DNA from: Haloprofundus halophilus
GTDB lineage: Archaea; Halobacteriota; Halobacteria; Halobacteriales; Haloferacaceae
Reading direction: 5' to 3'
Assembly (NCBI RefSeq): GCF_003439925.1
Contig: NZ_QQRR01000002.1
Location: forward strand, 186,001-250,000
Length of the DNA stretch: 64,000 bases
How positions within the stretch are numbered: the stretch's first letter is position 1; the number at the start of each line of letters is the position of its first letter. Under the pieces are notes generated by a model. The model was not told where the DNA came from. It did not search any database and worked only from the letters and a program-made list of their open reading frames with translations. The translations under genes were made by a program, and so were the position numbers. Below, in pieces: positions 47,561-56,628 of this stretch.

Positions 47561-48180
47561 GACGTCTCGGCTCACTCGTTTAAGGAGCGTTCTCATAATC
47601 GGACATCGTGTGCTTCGTGCGCTCTATTTGTCGTTTTCGCGGATCACTCGTTGTCTATTGCCGTTCATACTCAGTCATGTTCACCGCAAGAGGACAGACG
47701 GTGGTGACGAGAATTCTCTCTAGGAGGTATCGAGAAGGAAACGTAGAATGGGTCAAAATGAACCCATGCGCCCGAAAGTGGCTTGTAGAGTCGATATAAG
47801 CCGTGTTTAGATAAGAGAAAGAGAATGAGGTCTCTGGGGATTCGTCTAGTAATCACTTTCAATTCTCATAATCGGTCGCCGTCTATCGGTTTTGTATCTT
47901 AGAGGTTGTGGTTCGTTCGAGAACGGGCCAGCTCGAACACGAAAACTGCTGTGAGGGGCTCCGAAACACCGATTCGTGGCGAATGGACACACATCTTGTC
48001 TGCTCATCGCTGGCTTCATACTCTCACCTCGAACGGTGGATAGACGGTCTCTTGCGGGTTGTGAGGCCGATTATGAAACTTCGATTGATTCGTTTCGCTG
48101 CTCGAGAGGTGGTGTGGACTGTTCTAACCGGATGGGACTGATTATGAATCGAGGTGTTCAAATCCGCTGACTCGTTCACC
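47561..48180. other. 620-bp AT-richer gap without genes
   Basis: Only short frames of biased composition occur here (47608-47799 and 47908-48170). A tRNA-like GTTCAAATCC occurs at 48151-48160, but the arms around it do not fold. I see no gene. Confidence 0.5.
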
Positions 48181-48233
48181 TGTTTCACACAGATGCAAGG
48201 AGGAAGCCCACGACTTCAGTCGTGGGTCACTGA
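48181..48233 (+). repeat. IS200/IS605-like palindromic end (relic)
   Basis: CCCACGACT (48207-48215) and AGTCGTGGG (48218-48226) form a 9-bp stem with a 2-base loop, preceded by TTCACACAGAT and GGAAG. An inverted, nearly identical copy lies at 60705-60757. The flush hairpin next to a GGAAG-type tract is typical of IS200/IS605-family ends and their palindromic derivatives. No transposase gene is attached. Confidence 0.65.
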
Positions 48234-48308
48234 CCCGCTCGGGACGTTACTTGCATATTGTTTCAGCCGCCATACACTCATCGTCAGAGACGACTGAGTA
48301 GCAAACTC

Positions 48309-48329
48309 AGAACCCACTTCGATTGCTCT
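48309..48329. repeat. left 21-bp direct repeat flanking the solA element
   Basis: AGAACC-C-ACTTCGATTGCTCT occupies 48309-48329 and recurs with one C-to-T change at 49919-49939. The two copies exactly abut the terminal inverted repeats of the 1589-bp element between them, as a target-site duplication would. Confidence 0.75.
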
Positions 48330-48477
48330 GTTGAAACCCTCGGAACGTGACAGGAATAACGTGCTGAATACAGAGCGCAAATGCACCAACTCCGACCCCT
48401 TTGCCGAGACGCTGGTGAAAATTGAAAATGGATTGTCACACCGCAGATTTCAAGCGAACGTTCTTGAATGCAGTATC

Positions 48478-49629
48478 ATGAACAAACTGGACTCGGAAAG
48501 CAAGTTCGATTACGACGTACTCGTCGTCGGTGTTGGAGGGATGGGAAGCGCCGCAACGCACCACCTCGCCGCACGAGGGGTTGACGTCCTCGGGCTCGAA
48601 CGATACGACATTCCACACACGATGGGGTCGTCACACGGTGTGACCCGAATCATCCGAAAAGCGTACCACGAGCATCCTGACTATGTACCGCTACTCAACC
48701 GGGCATACGAACTCTGGGACGATCTCGAAGCACAACACGACCAAGCATTGCTCTACACACATGGGTCACTCGCTCTCGGCCGGCCCGATTCAGAGACCGT
48801 CACTGGTGCCCAAGAGGCCTGCCAGACCCACAGTCTCGAATACGAACGGTTGGATGCAGCCCAAATCAACGAGCGATTCTCGGGATTCGACCTTCCAGAT
48901 GATTTCGTGGGAGTCTACCAACCGGAGGGTGGCTTTCTGTGGTCAGAGCAGTGCATCGTCGCTCAAGTCAACGCGACCCATCGCGAGGGCGGGACAATCC
49001 ACGCTCGCGAGCGAGTGACTGAGTGGGAAGCCACCGATGAGTCGGTACGCGTCGTAACGGACCGAGATACCTACACAGCCGAGAAGTTGGTTATTGCTGC
49101 AGGAGCGTGGGCGGCAAAAGTGCTGCCTGAACTCGCTAACGTACTTCAGCCACAGCGGCAAGTGCTGGGCTGGTTCCAGCCAGCGGCTCCCGTAAACTTC
49201 CGGCCCGAGTCGATGCCAGTCTACGTCGTCGAACACGACGAGGATGACCTCTATTACGGCTTCCCGCAGTTCAACGTACCAGGCGTAAAAGTCGGGAAAC
49301 ACTATCACTTCAGAGAAGACGTCGACCCAGACGAGATGGCACGCGAGCCTCGAAACGAGGACGAAGTCGTCCTCCGAGAGTGGTTGGATCACGGCCTTCC
49401 GACTGCAAATGGGCCACCGATGGCGCTGTCGACCTGCTTGTACACGAACACGCCCGATAAGGAATTCATAATCGACCACCACCCTACGTATGACAACGTC
49501 GTCATAGCCTGTGGGTTCAGTGGACACGGATTCAAATTCTCGAGTGTTGTCGGAGAGATTCTTGCCGACTTAGCAATCAACGGCGAGACCGACCATCCGA
49601 TAGAGCGCTTCGCGGCCGACCGATTTTGA
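48478..49629 (+). CDS. solA: SolA-type FAD amine oxidase (N-methyltryptophan/sarcosine oxidase family)
   Basis: This 383-residue flavoprotein starts MNKLDSESKFDYDVLVVGVG. The N-terminal FAD motif is VVGVGGMGSAATHHLAARG, followed by DIPHTMGSSHGVTRIIRKAY, the His-Gly-Ser-Thr region of the monomeric sarcosine oxidase/N-methyltryptophan oxidase family. The C-terminal CGFSGHGFKFSSVVGEILAD holds the motif that covalently attaches FAD in relatives. The ATG at 48478 is chosen because the 49 upstream residues do not match the family. It lies within a transposon-like unit. The substrate is probably an N-methyl amine. Confidence 0.9.
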   Translation: MNKLDSESKFDYDVLVVGVGGMGSAATHHLAARGVDVLGLERYDIPHTMGSSHGVTRIIRKAYHEHPDYVPLLNRAYELWDDLEAQHDQALLYTHGSLALGRPDSETVTGAQEACQTHSLEYERLDAAQINERFSGFDLPDDFVGVYQPEGGFLWSEQCIVAQVNATHREGGTIHARERVTEWEATDESVRVVTDRDTYTAEKLVIAAGAWAAKVLPELANVLQPQRQVLGWFQPAAPVNFRPESMPVYVVEHDEDDLYYGFPQFNVPGVKVGKHYHFREDVDPDEMAREPRNEDEVVLREWLDHGLPTANGPPMALSTCLYTNTPDKEFIIDHHPTYDNVVIACGFSGHGFKFSSVVGEILADLAINGETDHPIERFAADRF

Positions 49630-49705
49630 ACCAAGTATCCAGACAGATTGCTTAGGATTAGTCAGCTCATTCTGACAGCAAACGAGGTGGTGGTAGTGTG
49701 CGCTT

Positions 49706-49880
49706 GCTGCATACACCCTCTGGGCCTTGTTTAGACGCGGTGCAGTTCGTCCTCTACGACCTTTTGTTAACCAACAAAATAGGGGTGAGCGTCACTCACA
49801 AATGGATTCCGTTCACCCAACAGAGCCACCAACTGCCGCTATCTAGGGCGTCTAAACCAGGCTCACCCTCTGTATTCAAC
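49706..49880. repeat. MITE-like hairpin element inside the right end of the solA unit
   Basis: A 33-bp left arm (49706-49738) and right arm (49848-49880) are inverted and mostly complementary; GGCCTTGTTTAGACGC pairs with GCGTCTAAACCAGGC. Between them TTTTGTTAACCAACAAAA adds a smaller hairpin. Total length is 175 bp with no coding capacity. It is embedded in the right terminus of the element at 48330-49918. Confidence 0.55.
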
Positions 49881-49913
49881 ACGCCCTCAACAAACTATCA
49901 CTGATTGAGGATT

Positions 49914-52900
49914 TCAACAGAACCTACTTCGATTGCTCTCTGGTAACTGGTCGCGCAACCACTCGACCGGATACATCGCTGTCAACCCGGGTGTCTCGAT
50001 GCGGAACTGCTGTGGTGGGGTCGTATTCGCATAGGTTTTCTCGACGCGCGGGTCGCCCTCGAGCGGGTCGTTGAGCGCTTGCAGTACTGCGTGGCCTGCA
50101 GATTGAGTCATGACGACCCAGATGGCGTCGTCAACGTTGCAGTCGGCGATCTTATCGAAATCTTCGGGGACGGCACGGCGAATGTCGTGATTCACCCGCT
50201 CGGCTTCGACGGCAACGACGATAGTGCCATCAGCATCGAGGCCTGCGATGTCGAGACGACGGCGGTCATCGATATCGTAGTACGGAATCACGTCGACGAC
50301 CGGCGACTCTGGGTCTTCGAGGTACGCTTCGACGAGGTACTGTCGGGCCACCTCGATGGCGAGGACGTGCTGGCTCGACTCTTCGAGGTCACCTGCACCG
50401 TGGCCGTAGTCGACGCCTTGACGGTAGCTTTCCCCAATTTCGCTTCGACCATCGGGCGTTACCGAGTAGAGACGGTGTGGGTGGTCGGTATCGTGTCGAA
50501 GCAGTCCGTCGTCGATGAGACTCTCGACGGCCGCTGACTCGATTCCAACGTATTCCTGTAAGCGGAGCATCGAATCGTGTAACAGATTGTATTCGAGTGG
50601 GGTATATCGAAGTTGCTGGGCATTATACACAGCCTGGAGGAACAGCAGCTGTGTATCCGTATACCCTGAGACAGCCCGCTCTTCAGGAGTGAGCTTGAGG
50701 TTTATCTCGCAGATCGGCACGTCATCGCGGTCGATGTCTCGAAGTGAGAAACAGCACGCAATGGCGCGCTGCATGCCCTCGATGGTCGGGTCGTAGCGAT
50801 TGTAACAGTCCGTACAGAAAAGCGCATGAATGGAGTCACTGTAGCGAACCGTCGGCGGCATCCGATTTGTGTACGGAAGCGCAGAGTCGACTCGCTGCTG
50901 TGGGAGCGATGAGTCATCATCTGAGGCAGCTGTCTCTGTCTTTGTATCTGAGTCTATATCCGTCTCATTCGATGTCTCCGCACCGCCTTCATCGGATGTG
51001 GCCGTACTCGGGAGGGTAAGCGTCAGTCCGTAGTCGGCTATCGTTCGTTCACGACATCGTGTCAGTGCACCTTCGAACGCCTCCTGTTGGGCGGCCGTAA
51101 AGGGGTGGTCGCCTGACGGATCACCGGGCGGCAACGCAGCTGATTTGACGAGAAATGGACGCGGCTCCGGATGGTCGAAACCAGCCGGGAGGCGGACGAG
51201 CCACTGTCCACGGCGGAGTGCTCGTAACCGATTGCCGATTGCCTGCGCATCCATATCGTCGGTGGCGAGTCTCTCAGCGAGACGGCGGTCAACGGGGACG
51301 TTGCCCGTGATGAACGTCGAAATATTGTTCAACACCTCGTCGTAGACGTCGTCGCCGTACGCACGGAGTTGGGCGGGAAATTGCATCGACAGCGTTAGCG
51401 AACAGCCGAAGCTACGAGATTGGGCGAGTAACTGTTTGAGCAAGTCGGAGACGGCGACGCTCGCAGCCTCCTCGATATAGACGTTGACGAGCGGGAGTTC
51501 ACCATCCGGTGTGCGCTTCGAGCGACGACGAAGCGCAGTCCACAGATTCGAGAGGATGACGAGTGTGAGGACGCGCTGTGCCTCACTGCGGAGGTCGCCC
51601 GTATCGAAGATGATGACGACGTCGTCGTTCAAATAGCGAGCGAGGTCGAAAACGGGCGTGTCTGGGTCGTCTACGGCAACGTGATTGAAGATGCGCGCGA
51701 GACGCCGGTCAAGCGGGATTTTCTCGATTCGATTCGCCACGCCTTGCATAATCTCGTCGAACGACCGTGCGCGATTCGCAACGACGCCCGCGAGCATCCG
51801 TTCGAGATCGGCGTCGGAGACCGCAGGAGCCACTTGGCGTTCGTGCATCTGTCGGACTGCCGTGTGGAGGTCGCGGTGTGAAAAAGCGTCGTGCCCACTG
51901 ACGGGATCGAACATCGCCTTTGTGAGATAGCGGATGATATCGGGCGAGCGAACGGCTTGCTCGAAGCGGTCTGTTCCCATGATTTGAGAGAGAATTTCGA
52001 TGTAGTGGTCGACCGTATCCTCGACGGCCGTCGTCCGAGAGACGCCTGCGTCGACTTCATCGCGAATGTCGAAAAATGAGAACGCAGGCAGTACCTCCGC
52101 GCAATCGAAGTAGATGACGTTATCGAGCGTGCCGAATCTCGCGAAATGTGCTGTCAGGTAATCGACTGCCATCCCGTCGCCTTTCGGTTCGATGATGATG
52201 TCTGCGCCTGACGTGGCGGTGTGATTGTGCAAGATGGCGTTGTTCGCACTCGTCGTCTTGCCTGCGCCAGTTTTGCCGAACCACCCAACGTGTAACGACT
52301 GCAGACTCGGTGGGAGCGTGAGCGGTTCGGTCGCTTTATTCCCATCCTGGGTAAGTGGCGTTCCGAGAAGCAAACCCTGTCCGCGATAGCGTGCGAGCAG
52401 CTCTTTCGGTGGCTGTGCCAACGGCGTCCGTTCGCCAGGCGTCGGGGCAACAGCACGCACCCCGGCTGCGGTGAGCGCGTTGGCATCGACGGCGAAGAAG
52501 TTCGCAACCTCCGTTGCGTCGGCGACGATTGCCCGACTCTGTGGGGTGCGCCACGGGAGGCGATTCGAGAACTGTGTGTACGTCGGTGCGTAGAACGTCC
52601 GCTCACAGATTGCGGTCAGCAGGTGGCTGGCTTCGTGGCCACGTCGAACACGTCCTGTGAGTTCATACGACGTTCGACCGACGGGCGCAAACGCCGAGGC
52701 GAGTTCGTGAGCAATCGCCGTGGCCGCAGTACCTGTGTCTTCACCGTGAGCGAGAATGGCGATGCGGGCGTTCACGTCGAACGAGCGATGTGTTTCACGG
52801 ACCGCGAGTTCGTCGAGTCTCGCTTCGTCACTGTGTGGAATCGGAAGGTCGTCGTCGGGTGGGCCGAATACGGCAGTCGAGAGTTTGCCACCGAGGGTGT

Positions 52901-53564
52901 CCTGACTCGTCTCGAGTGCTTTTCGTCGGACGTCGGCTGCAGCCGTCCAATCCGGTTTCGGGCGTAACAGTGTCTGGTAGATAATCGAGCAGTCGCTGGC
53001 TGCCATCGTCTCGATGATGGCTGCAAGCGGGATTCGTGTGTGCGTCTTACTCTGGCTCTGGCTCTGGTTACTCTCGCTGGCTTCGAACTCGCTGAAGGGC
53101 GTCAGTCGTGTTTGCCAATCTTGGGGTCGTTCGACACAACCCTCGTACTCGACAGCAGCGATGGTATCGGACGCATCGTTTGTTTCATCCGTTGAGCCTG
53201 GGTTGAACTCTCGTGCTCGGATTTCCTCGGTAGTTCGGGTTGTCCGTGTGAGTTCGTACGAGTCGGGAAACAACCCTCTGAGGACGCGTTCGAGTGTATC
53301 GGTCGCTTCGGGTTCGTCGACACCGAACAGATACGTGAGACTCGCCTCATCGGCTCCTTCAGAGATGAGCAGACACTCGATTGTTGGCGGTGAGGGGCGA
53401 TTGAAGAGTTTGATCCCTGCTGAGTGGCGCTGTTGTGGGAGTTGGTGGAGACGGCGTACGTGTGTCGCAACGGTCTCTGGGTTCAGCGATTCGTCTGCTG
53501 GCCGGACGCGAATGTAGGTTCGTGCCTGTTCGAGCGGTACTGGGAGGTCGGTATCATCAGCCAT
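49914..53564 (-). CDS. HerA/TraG-like ATPase with C-terminal nuclease-like domain
   Basis: This 1216-residue protein has an N-terminal 400-residue region typical of VirB4/HerA-like conjugative ATPases. Walker A is GWFGKTGAGKTTSANN (about residue 430), and the DEXX-like box is VNVYIEEAASVAV (about 695). Then NISTFITGNVPVDRRLAERL and RRGQWLVRLPAGF follow. Next come two Cys pairs (CTDC near 916; ACC) and a winged-helix region. The C-terminal domain, with RRLDIAGLDADGTIVVAVEAE (1103-1122), has a D...ExE spacing like a PD-(D/E)xK nuclease. It has no partner in the window and probably belongs to an integrated plasmid or ICE. The stop lies in the solA element. Confidence 0.85.
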   Translation of the reverse strand: MADDTDLPVPLEQARTYIRVRPADESLNPETVATHVRRLHQLPQQRHSAGIKLFNRPSPPTIECLLISEGADEASLTYLFGVDEPEATDTLERVLRGLFPDSYELTRTTRTTEEIRAREFNPGSTDETNDASDTIAAVEYEGCVERPQDWQTRLTPFSEFEASESNQSQSQSKTHTRIPLAAIIETMAASDCSIIYQTLLRPKPDWTAAADVRRKALETSQDTLGGKLSTAVFGPPDDDLPIPHSDEARLDELAVRETHRSFDVNARIAILAHGEDTGTAATAIAHELASAFAPVGRTSYELTGRVRRGHEASHLLTAICERTFYAPTYTQFSNRLPWRTPQSRAIVADATEVANFFAVDANALTAAGVRAVAPTPGERTPLAQPPKELLARYRGQGLLLGTPLTQDGNKATEPLTLPPSLQSLHVGWFGKTGAGKTTSANNAILHNHTATSGADIIIEPKGDGMAVDYLTAHFARFGTLDNVIYFDCAEVLPAFSFFDIRDEVDAGVSRTTAVEDTVDHYIEILSQIMGTDRFEQAVRSPDIIRYLTKAMFDPVSGHDAFSHRDLHTAVRQMHERQVAPAVSDADLERMLAGVVANRARSFDEIMQGVANRIEKIPLDRRLARIFNHVAVDDPDTPVFDLARYLNDDVVIIFDTGDLRSEAQRVLTLVILSNLWTALRRRSKRTPDGELPLVNVYIEEAASVAVSDLLKQLLAQSRSFGCSLTLSMQFPAQLRAYGDDVYDEVLNNISTFITGNVPVDRRLAERLATDDMDAQAIGNRLRALRRGQWLVRLPAGFDHPEPRPFLVKSAALPPGDPSGDHPFTAAQQEAFEGALTRCRERTIADYGLTLTLPSTATSDEGGAETSNETDIDSDTKTETAASDDDSSLPQQRVDSALPYTNRMPPTVRYSDSIHALFCTDCYNRYDPTIEGMQRAIACCFSLRDIDRDDVPICEINLKLTPEERAVSGYTDTQLLFLQAVYNAQQLRYTPLEYNLLHDSMLRLQEYVGIESAAVESLIDDGLLRHDTDHPHRLYSVTPDGRSEIGESYRQGVDYGHGAGDLEESSQHVLAIEVARQYLVEAYLEDPESPVVDVIPYYDIDDRRRLDIAGLDADGTIVVAVEAERVNHDIRRAVPEDFDKIADCNVDDAIWVVMTQSAGHAVLQALNDPLEGDPRVEKTYANTTPPQQFRIETPGLTAMYPVEWLRDQLPESNRSRFC

Positions 53565-53826
53565 CTAGTAGCGTCGGCTTCTTCAGATTCTCGTGAGTAT
53601 GCATGGGCCGCACTCGTGTGGCTGCGTCTGCAACAGAATGTGAATCCAAGAGACAAACGGCGGACAGCTGAGCAGTTCAATACGATTTGAGATAGCATTC
53701 ACACCCTCAAGCAACGAAAGAAGCGAGCGAGTAAGCCGAGGGGGAGCCGAAACGGGATGCGACTACCCTCGCTCAATAGCAGACCGATGTCTGAATTTAA
53801 AAAGCATTACGGATACATCCCCGGTC

Positions 53827-55079
53827 ATGGAGGTCCGACGTACCGCACCCGTTAAAATTGTTGTTCCTGACGGACGACGTAGCGACCTCCACGAAACCGC
53901 TCGACAGTTCTTGTACTGTGCCAATCGTGCCAGTGAGTACTGTTGGGACGACACCTCGTACAAAAATTGCGTCACGTCAAACACGAAAGCCCGTAGTGCG
54001 CTCTATTACGAACTTCATGAGGAAACCGACCTCGTGGCAAACCTCGTACAAAAAGCAATTCGACGCGCCGTCCAAGCCACAAAAGGGTGCGTCGAACCTG
54101 GAAGAACGGGCGACGAGTAAGCCAACCAGAGTTCACGTCGTGGAGCATTGTCTACGATAAACGGAGTGCAACGTTTTACCGAAATAAAGTATCTCTCTCG
54201 ACTGTCAATGGACGCGTTGAGTGCGACTTCGAGCTCCCCGCAGAGAGTCCAACACCTTATGAACAGTACGTACTGTCAGAGAAATTTGAATTCCGAACAA
54301 GCACACTCCAGTACGACGCAGTAGATGACGAGTTTTACTTCCACATCAGCACACGAAGATACGACAGCGACGGCGAAGACGATTCTGAGGTTCCGGCAGA
54401 TACTGAGCACCAAACAGTCCTCGGTATCGACCTCGGCGTCAACTCGCTTGCTGTCGCTTCAACAGGGAGGTTCTGGCAGGGCAACGACTACGATCACTGG
54501 TGCCGCGAATTCGAAAAACGGCGTGCTAAGATGCAACAGCGCGGGACGCAGGCCGCTCACAATGCATTGCTTCGACTCGGAAAACGTGAGGAAGGGTGGC
54601 GGAAGCAGTACATCCATACCATAGCGAACGAAATCGTCAAAGAAGCGGTTGAAACTGGTTGTACCCAGATTGTCTTCGAGAAGCTTGATGGTATCCGGGA
54701 ACGCCTTCGATTCGCTAAATGGCATCATCTGTGGGCGTTTCGACGGATCGTTGAGTACGTTGAGTATAAGGCAGCACAGCAGAGCGTCGCTGTTGAGAGA
54801 GTAAAACCCAATTTCACGTCTCAACGCTGTTCTCGGACGGACTGTGGATTCACCCACGAGGGTAACCGTCACGGAGAACACTTTGAGTGCTTGAAATGCG
54901 GATACAAGGTGAACGCGGATTACAACGCGGCCAAGAACATTGGTATGAGGTACGTTCAGAAGCGACAACACAGACTGCACTCCTCGCCTATGTCGGAGAG
55001 TGTAGACGCATCAGTAAACATGCGTATAAATGGTGGACTGATGAACGGCGACGGGTATCAGCCTCTTGCTGAGACCTGA
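53827..55079 (+). pseudogene. tnpB: frameshifted TnpB (IS200/IS605-family RNA-guided nuclease)
   Basis: The frame from 53827 encodes the N-terminus (MEVRRTAPVKIVVPDGRRSD) up to a stop at 54118-54120. The protein then continues in another frame (54087-55079) with TSWSIVYDKRSATFYRNKVS. Catalytic motifs are intact: GIDLGVNSLAVAS (Asp), VFEKLDGIRERLR (Glu) and the zinc finger with CGYKVNADYNAAKNIG (Asp). A one-base or paired indel near 54085-54130 separates the halves. No TnpA gene is present. A truncated protein lacking the first 95 residues could be made from the GTG at 54087. Confidence 0.85.
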
Positions 55080-55174
55080 TTGCTGGGAGTTCACATCAAA
55101 ACAATGGAGGGCCTGACCTTTCGCAGTCTCACCGGGATTCTGTTCCGTCGATGGCCCCAACCCCAATAAAGCGA

Positions 55175-55188
55175 GGCGCGTCAGCGCC
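55175..55188 (+). ncRNA. 3'-end hairpin of the TnpB element, candidate guide-RNA region
   Basis: GGCGC (55175-55179), GTCA and GCGCC (55184-55188) form a hairpin about 100 bp after the tnpB stop, followed by GAGCGAGTAGGGTTGTGTAG. In IS200/IS605 elements the reRNA/omegaRNA covers the gene's 3' end and such a right-end hairpin. The RNA itself is inferred from position; it is not shown by sequence. Confidence 0.3.
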
Positions 55189-55435
55189 GAGCGAGTAGGG
55201 TTGTGTAGTTTACACGAAATGTACTCTCAGACTCGGTGCTCCCGTTAAGGAGACAGTGTGAAGACAGACGAAACGTCCTCTCTTTCCCGAAATGCGTTCG
55301 CTGAATTCGCGTCTGTGAGGACGTTTGCACCGCTGGCTACGTCTCAGAGTTTCTCATACTATAGGGTATGACCACTCGTGAGCGACCTGGACGGAAACCA
55401 GAAGAGAAGTGTAACTCTGTGATTCTGAAAGTCCG

Positions 55436-55571
55436 CGCCGTGTCGCTGGCTGCGACTCGCTGCGGTCCTTACGTCGTCATCAGAAACCGTCGGTTTCTGA
55501 TTGGCTCGCAAGACGTACACGTCTTGCGAACGTCTCGCTCAGGCGACACGGCGGCCCCTTTCGATCCCACC
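55436..55571. repeat. structured palindromic repeat, copy A
   Basis: CGCCGTGTCGC (55436-55446) and GCGACACGGCG (55543-55553) are perfect 11-bp inverted arms enclosing internal hairpins: CATCAGAAACC...GGTTTCTGAT and GCAAGACG/CGTCTTGC. A second copy (B) lies at 59292-59444 with the same arms and a small internal duplication. No ORF inside is convincing. Confidence 0.8.
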
Positions 55572-55653
55572 ACGTGATTTGAGAGATGCTTAAAACTACA
55601 TAACGGGTTGGGAGTCCGATTTCCTATCTTTGTCTCGACTGAGTCTGTCTGGC

Positions 55654-55701
55654 GTTGCAAAATACCGAAGTCATTTATATATTGGTTCGTTAGTATGCAA
55701 C
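55654..55701. promoter_or_regulatory. inverted repeat around the TATA box of the HTH gene
   Basis: GTTGCA (55654-55659) and TGCAAC (55696-55701) are inverted and flank a TATA-like ATTTATATATT (about 55673-55683), which is 22-32 bases ahead of the ATG at 55705. An autoregulatory operator is the simplest reading (inference). Confidence 0.45.
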
Positions 55702-55704
55702 AGT

Positions 55705-56628
55705 ATGCTCACAGAAGGCGAGGTTCGCACCCTCACTGCTCTCCATGGTGAGCAGACAGTCTCTGAACTCGCGACGAATCTCGATCGGAGTCTCAGCTAC
55801 ACCTCAGAACTCGTCGAACGGCTCGAAACGGCTGGCCTCGTCGAGACACGTCGACAGGGGAAAACAAAGCAGATTCGACTATCGGACGCGAAGGCACTCG
55901 AGTTACTCACGGACCTTACGCAGCAGTATTCACATATCGACTGGCCGGAGCTGTTGTCAGGGGCAGCCCTCCGTGTGTGCTACTTCCTCGATACCCCACG
56001 GACCGCGACTGAGCTCGCATGCCGCGCCGACATCCACAGAAGCACAGTCCACCGTGCGCTTGCCCCGTTTCAGCACCGCGGAGTCATCTACCAGACCGAC
56101 GACGGGGCGTACGCACTGAACGACGGCTTCGAACAGTTGAGTGCATTCGCTCGTGAGCTTGCCCATCACGCCCACCGCCAGACTGTCGAAGAACAGACCG
56201 ACACCTACACGATTCTCTGGGAGTCTCTAGACGAGTTCCTTGTGCAGACGGGGACTGAGGTCAGCGACGAACACTTCATCCCGACAGGGCCAGACCAATT
56301 TCAGCGATATGGTCTTCCACTCTTGGCACGTGACCGTCGGTATTACCTCTATTCGAAGGCGACGAGCGAGCTCTCCCCGGAGATGTTGTGCTGTCACATG
56401 CTCGTGATCGATTCGGGCGCACGGACCCGGTCATACTGCCTACTCTTGCTCAGTCACGTCGACGTCGACCGCGACGAACTCCGAACCCAAGCCACCAAGT
56501 ACGGCGTCGACCACGTCGTCGACGAACTCTGCACGTATCTCGACACCAGCGGTGACCAGCGAACGTCTCGACTTCCCGAGTGGGAGGACTTCCAGGAACT
56601 CACTGAGGAGTACGGGGTGACGCCATGA
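55705..56628 (+). CDS. winged-helix regulator, putative antitoxin partner of the nucleotidyltransferase
   Basis: This 307-residue protein begins MLTEGEVRTLTALHGEQTVS with a MarR/ArsR-like winged helix (VSELATNLDRSLSYTSELVE, RQGKTKQIRL). A second winged helix occurs at about 115-150 (TATELACRADIHRSTVHRAL). The C-terminal half has no recognised domain. The stop overlaps the nucleotidyltransferase start by 4 bp (ATGA). The gene probably regulates its own operon through the inverted repeat upstream. The pairing resembles AbiEi-AbiEii and related HTH/NTase toxin-antitoxin pairs (inference). Confidence 0.8.
   Translation: MLTEGEVRTLTALHGEQTVSELATNLDRSLSYTSELVERLETAGLVETRRQGKTKQIRLSDAKALELLTDLTQQYSHIDWPELLSGAALRVCYFLDTPRTATELACRADIHRSTVHRALAPFQHRGVIYQTDDGAYALNDGFEQLSAFARELAHHAHRQTVEEQTDTYTILWESLDEFLVQTGTEVSDEHFIPTGPDQFQRYGLPLLARDRRYYLYSKATSELSPEMLCCHMLVIDSGARTRSYCLLLLSHVDVDRDELRTQATKYGVDHVVDELCTYLDTSGDQRTSRLPEWEDFQELTEEYGVTP

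Larger units (their letters stand above)
48330..49918. mobile_element. transposon-like unit carrying the amine oxidase gene
   Basis: The 1589-bp element starts GTTGAAACCCTC (48330-48341) and ends GAGGATTTCAAC (49907-49918), inverted copies matching at 11 of 12 bases. A second inverted block, CGTGCTGAATACAGAG (from 48361) and CTCTGTATTCAACACG (49868-49883), lies further in. Flanking 21-bp direct repeats (48309-48329, 49919-49939) act like target duplications. The only complete gene inside is the SolA-like oxidase, and no transposase is present. The right end supplies the final stop codon of the HerA-like gene. Confidence 0.65.
55080..55704. other. 625-bp region downstream of tnpB, with a structured repeat
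   Basis: This region contains the right end of the tnpB element (55175-55188) and the structured repeat at 55436-55571. The promoter/operator of the HTH gene at 55705 completes it. No protein gene is supported. Confidence 0.5.

Noticed and set aside
48145-48165. tRNA T-loop-like GTTCAAATCC
   Set aside because: No acceptor, D or anticodon arm can be built around it, and no CCA-type end follows.
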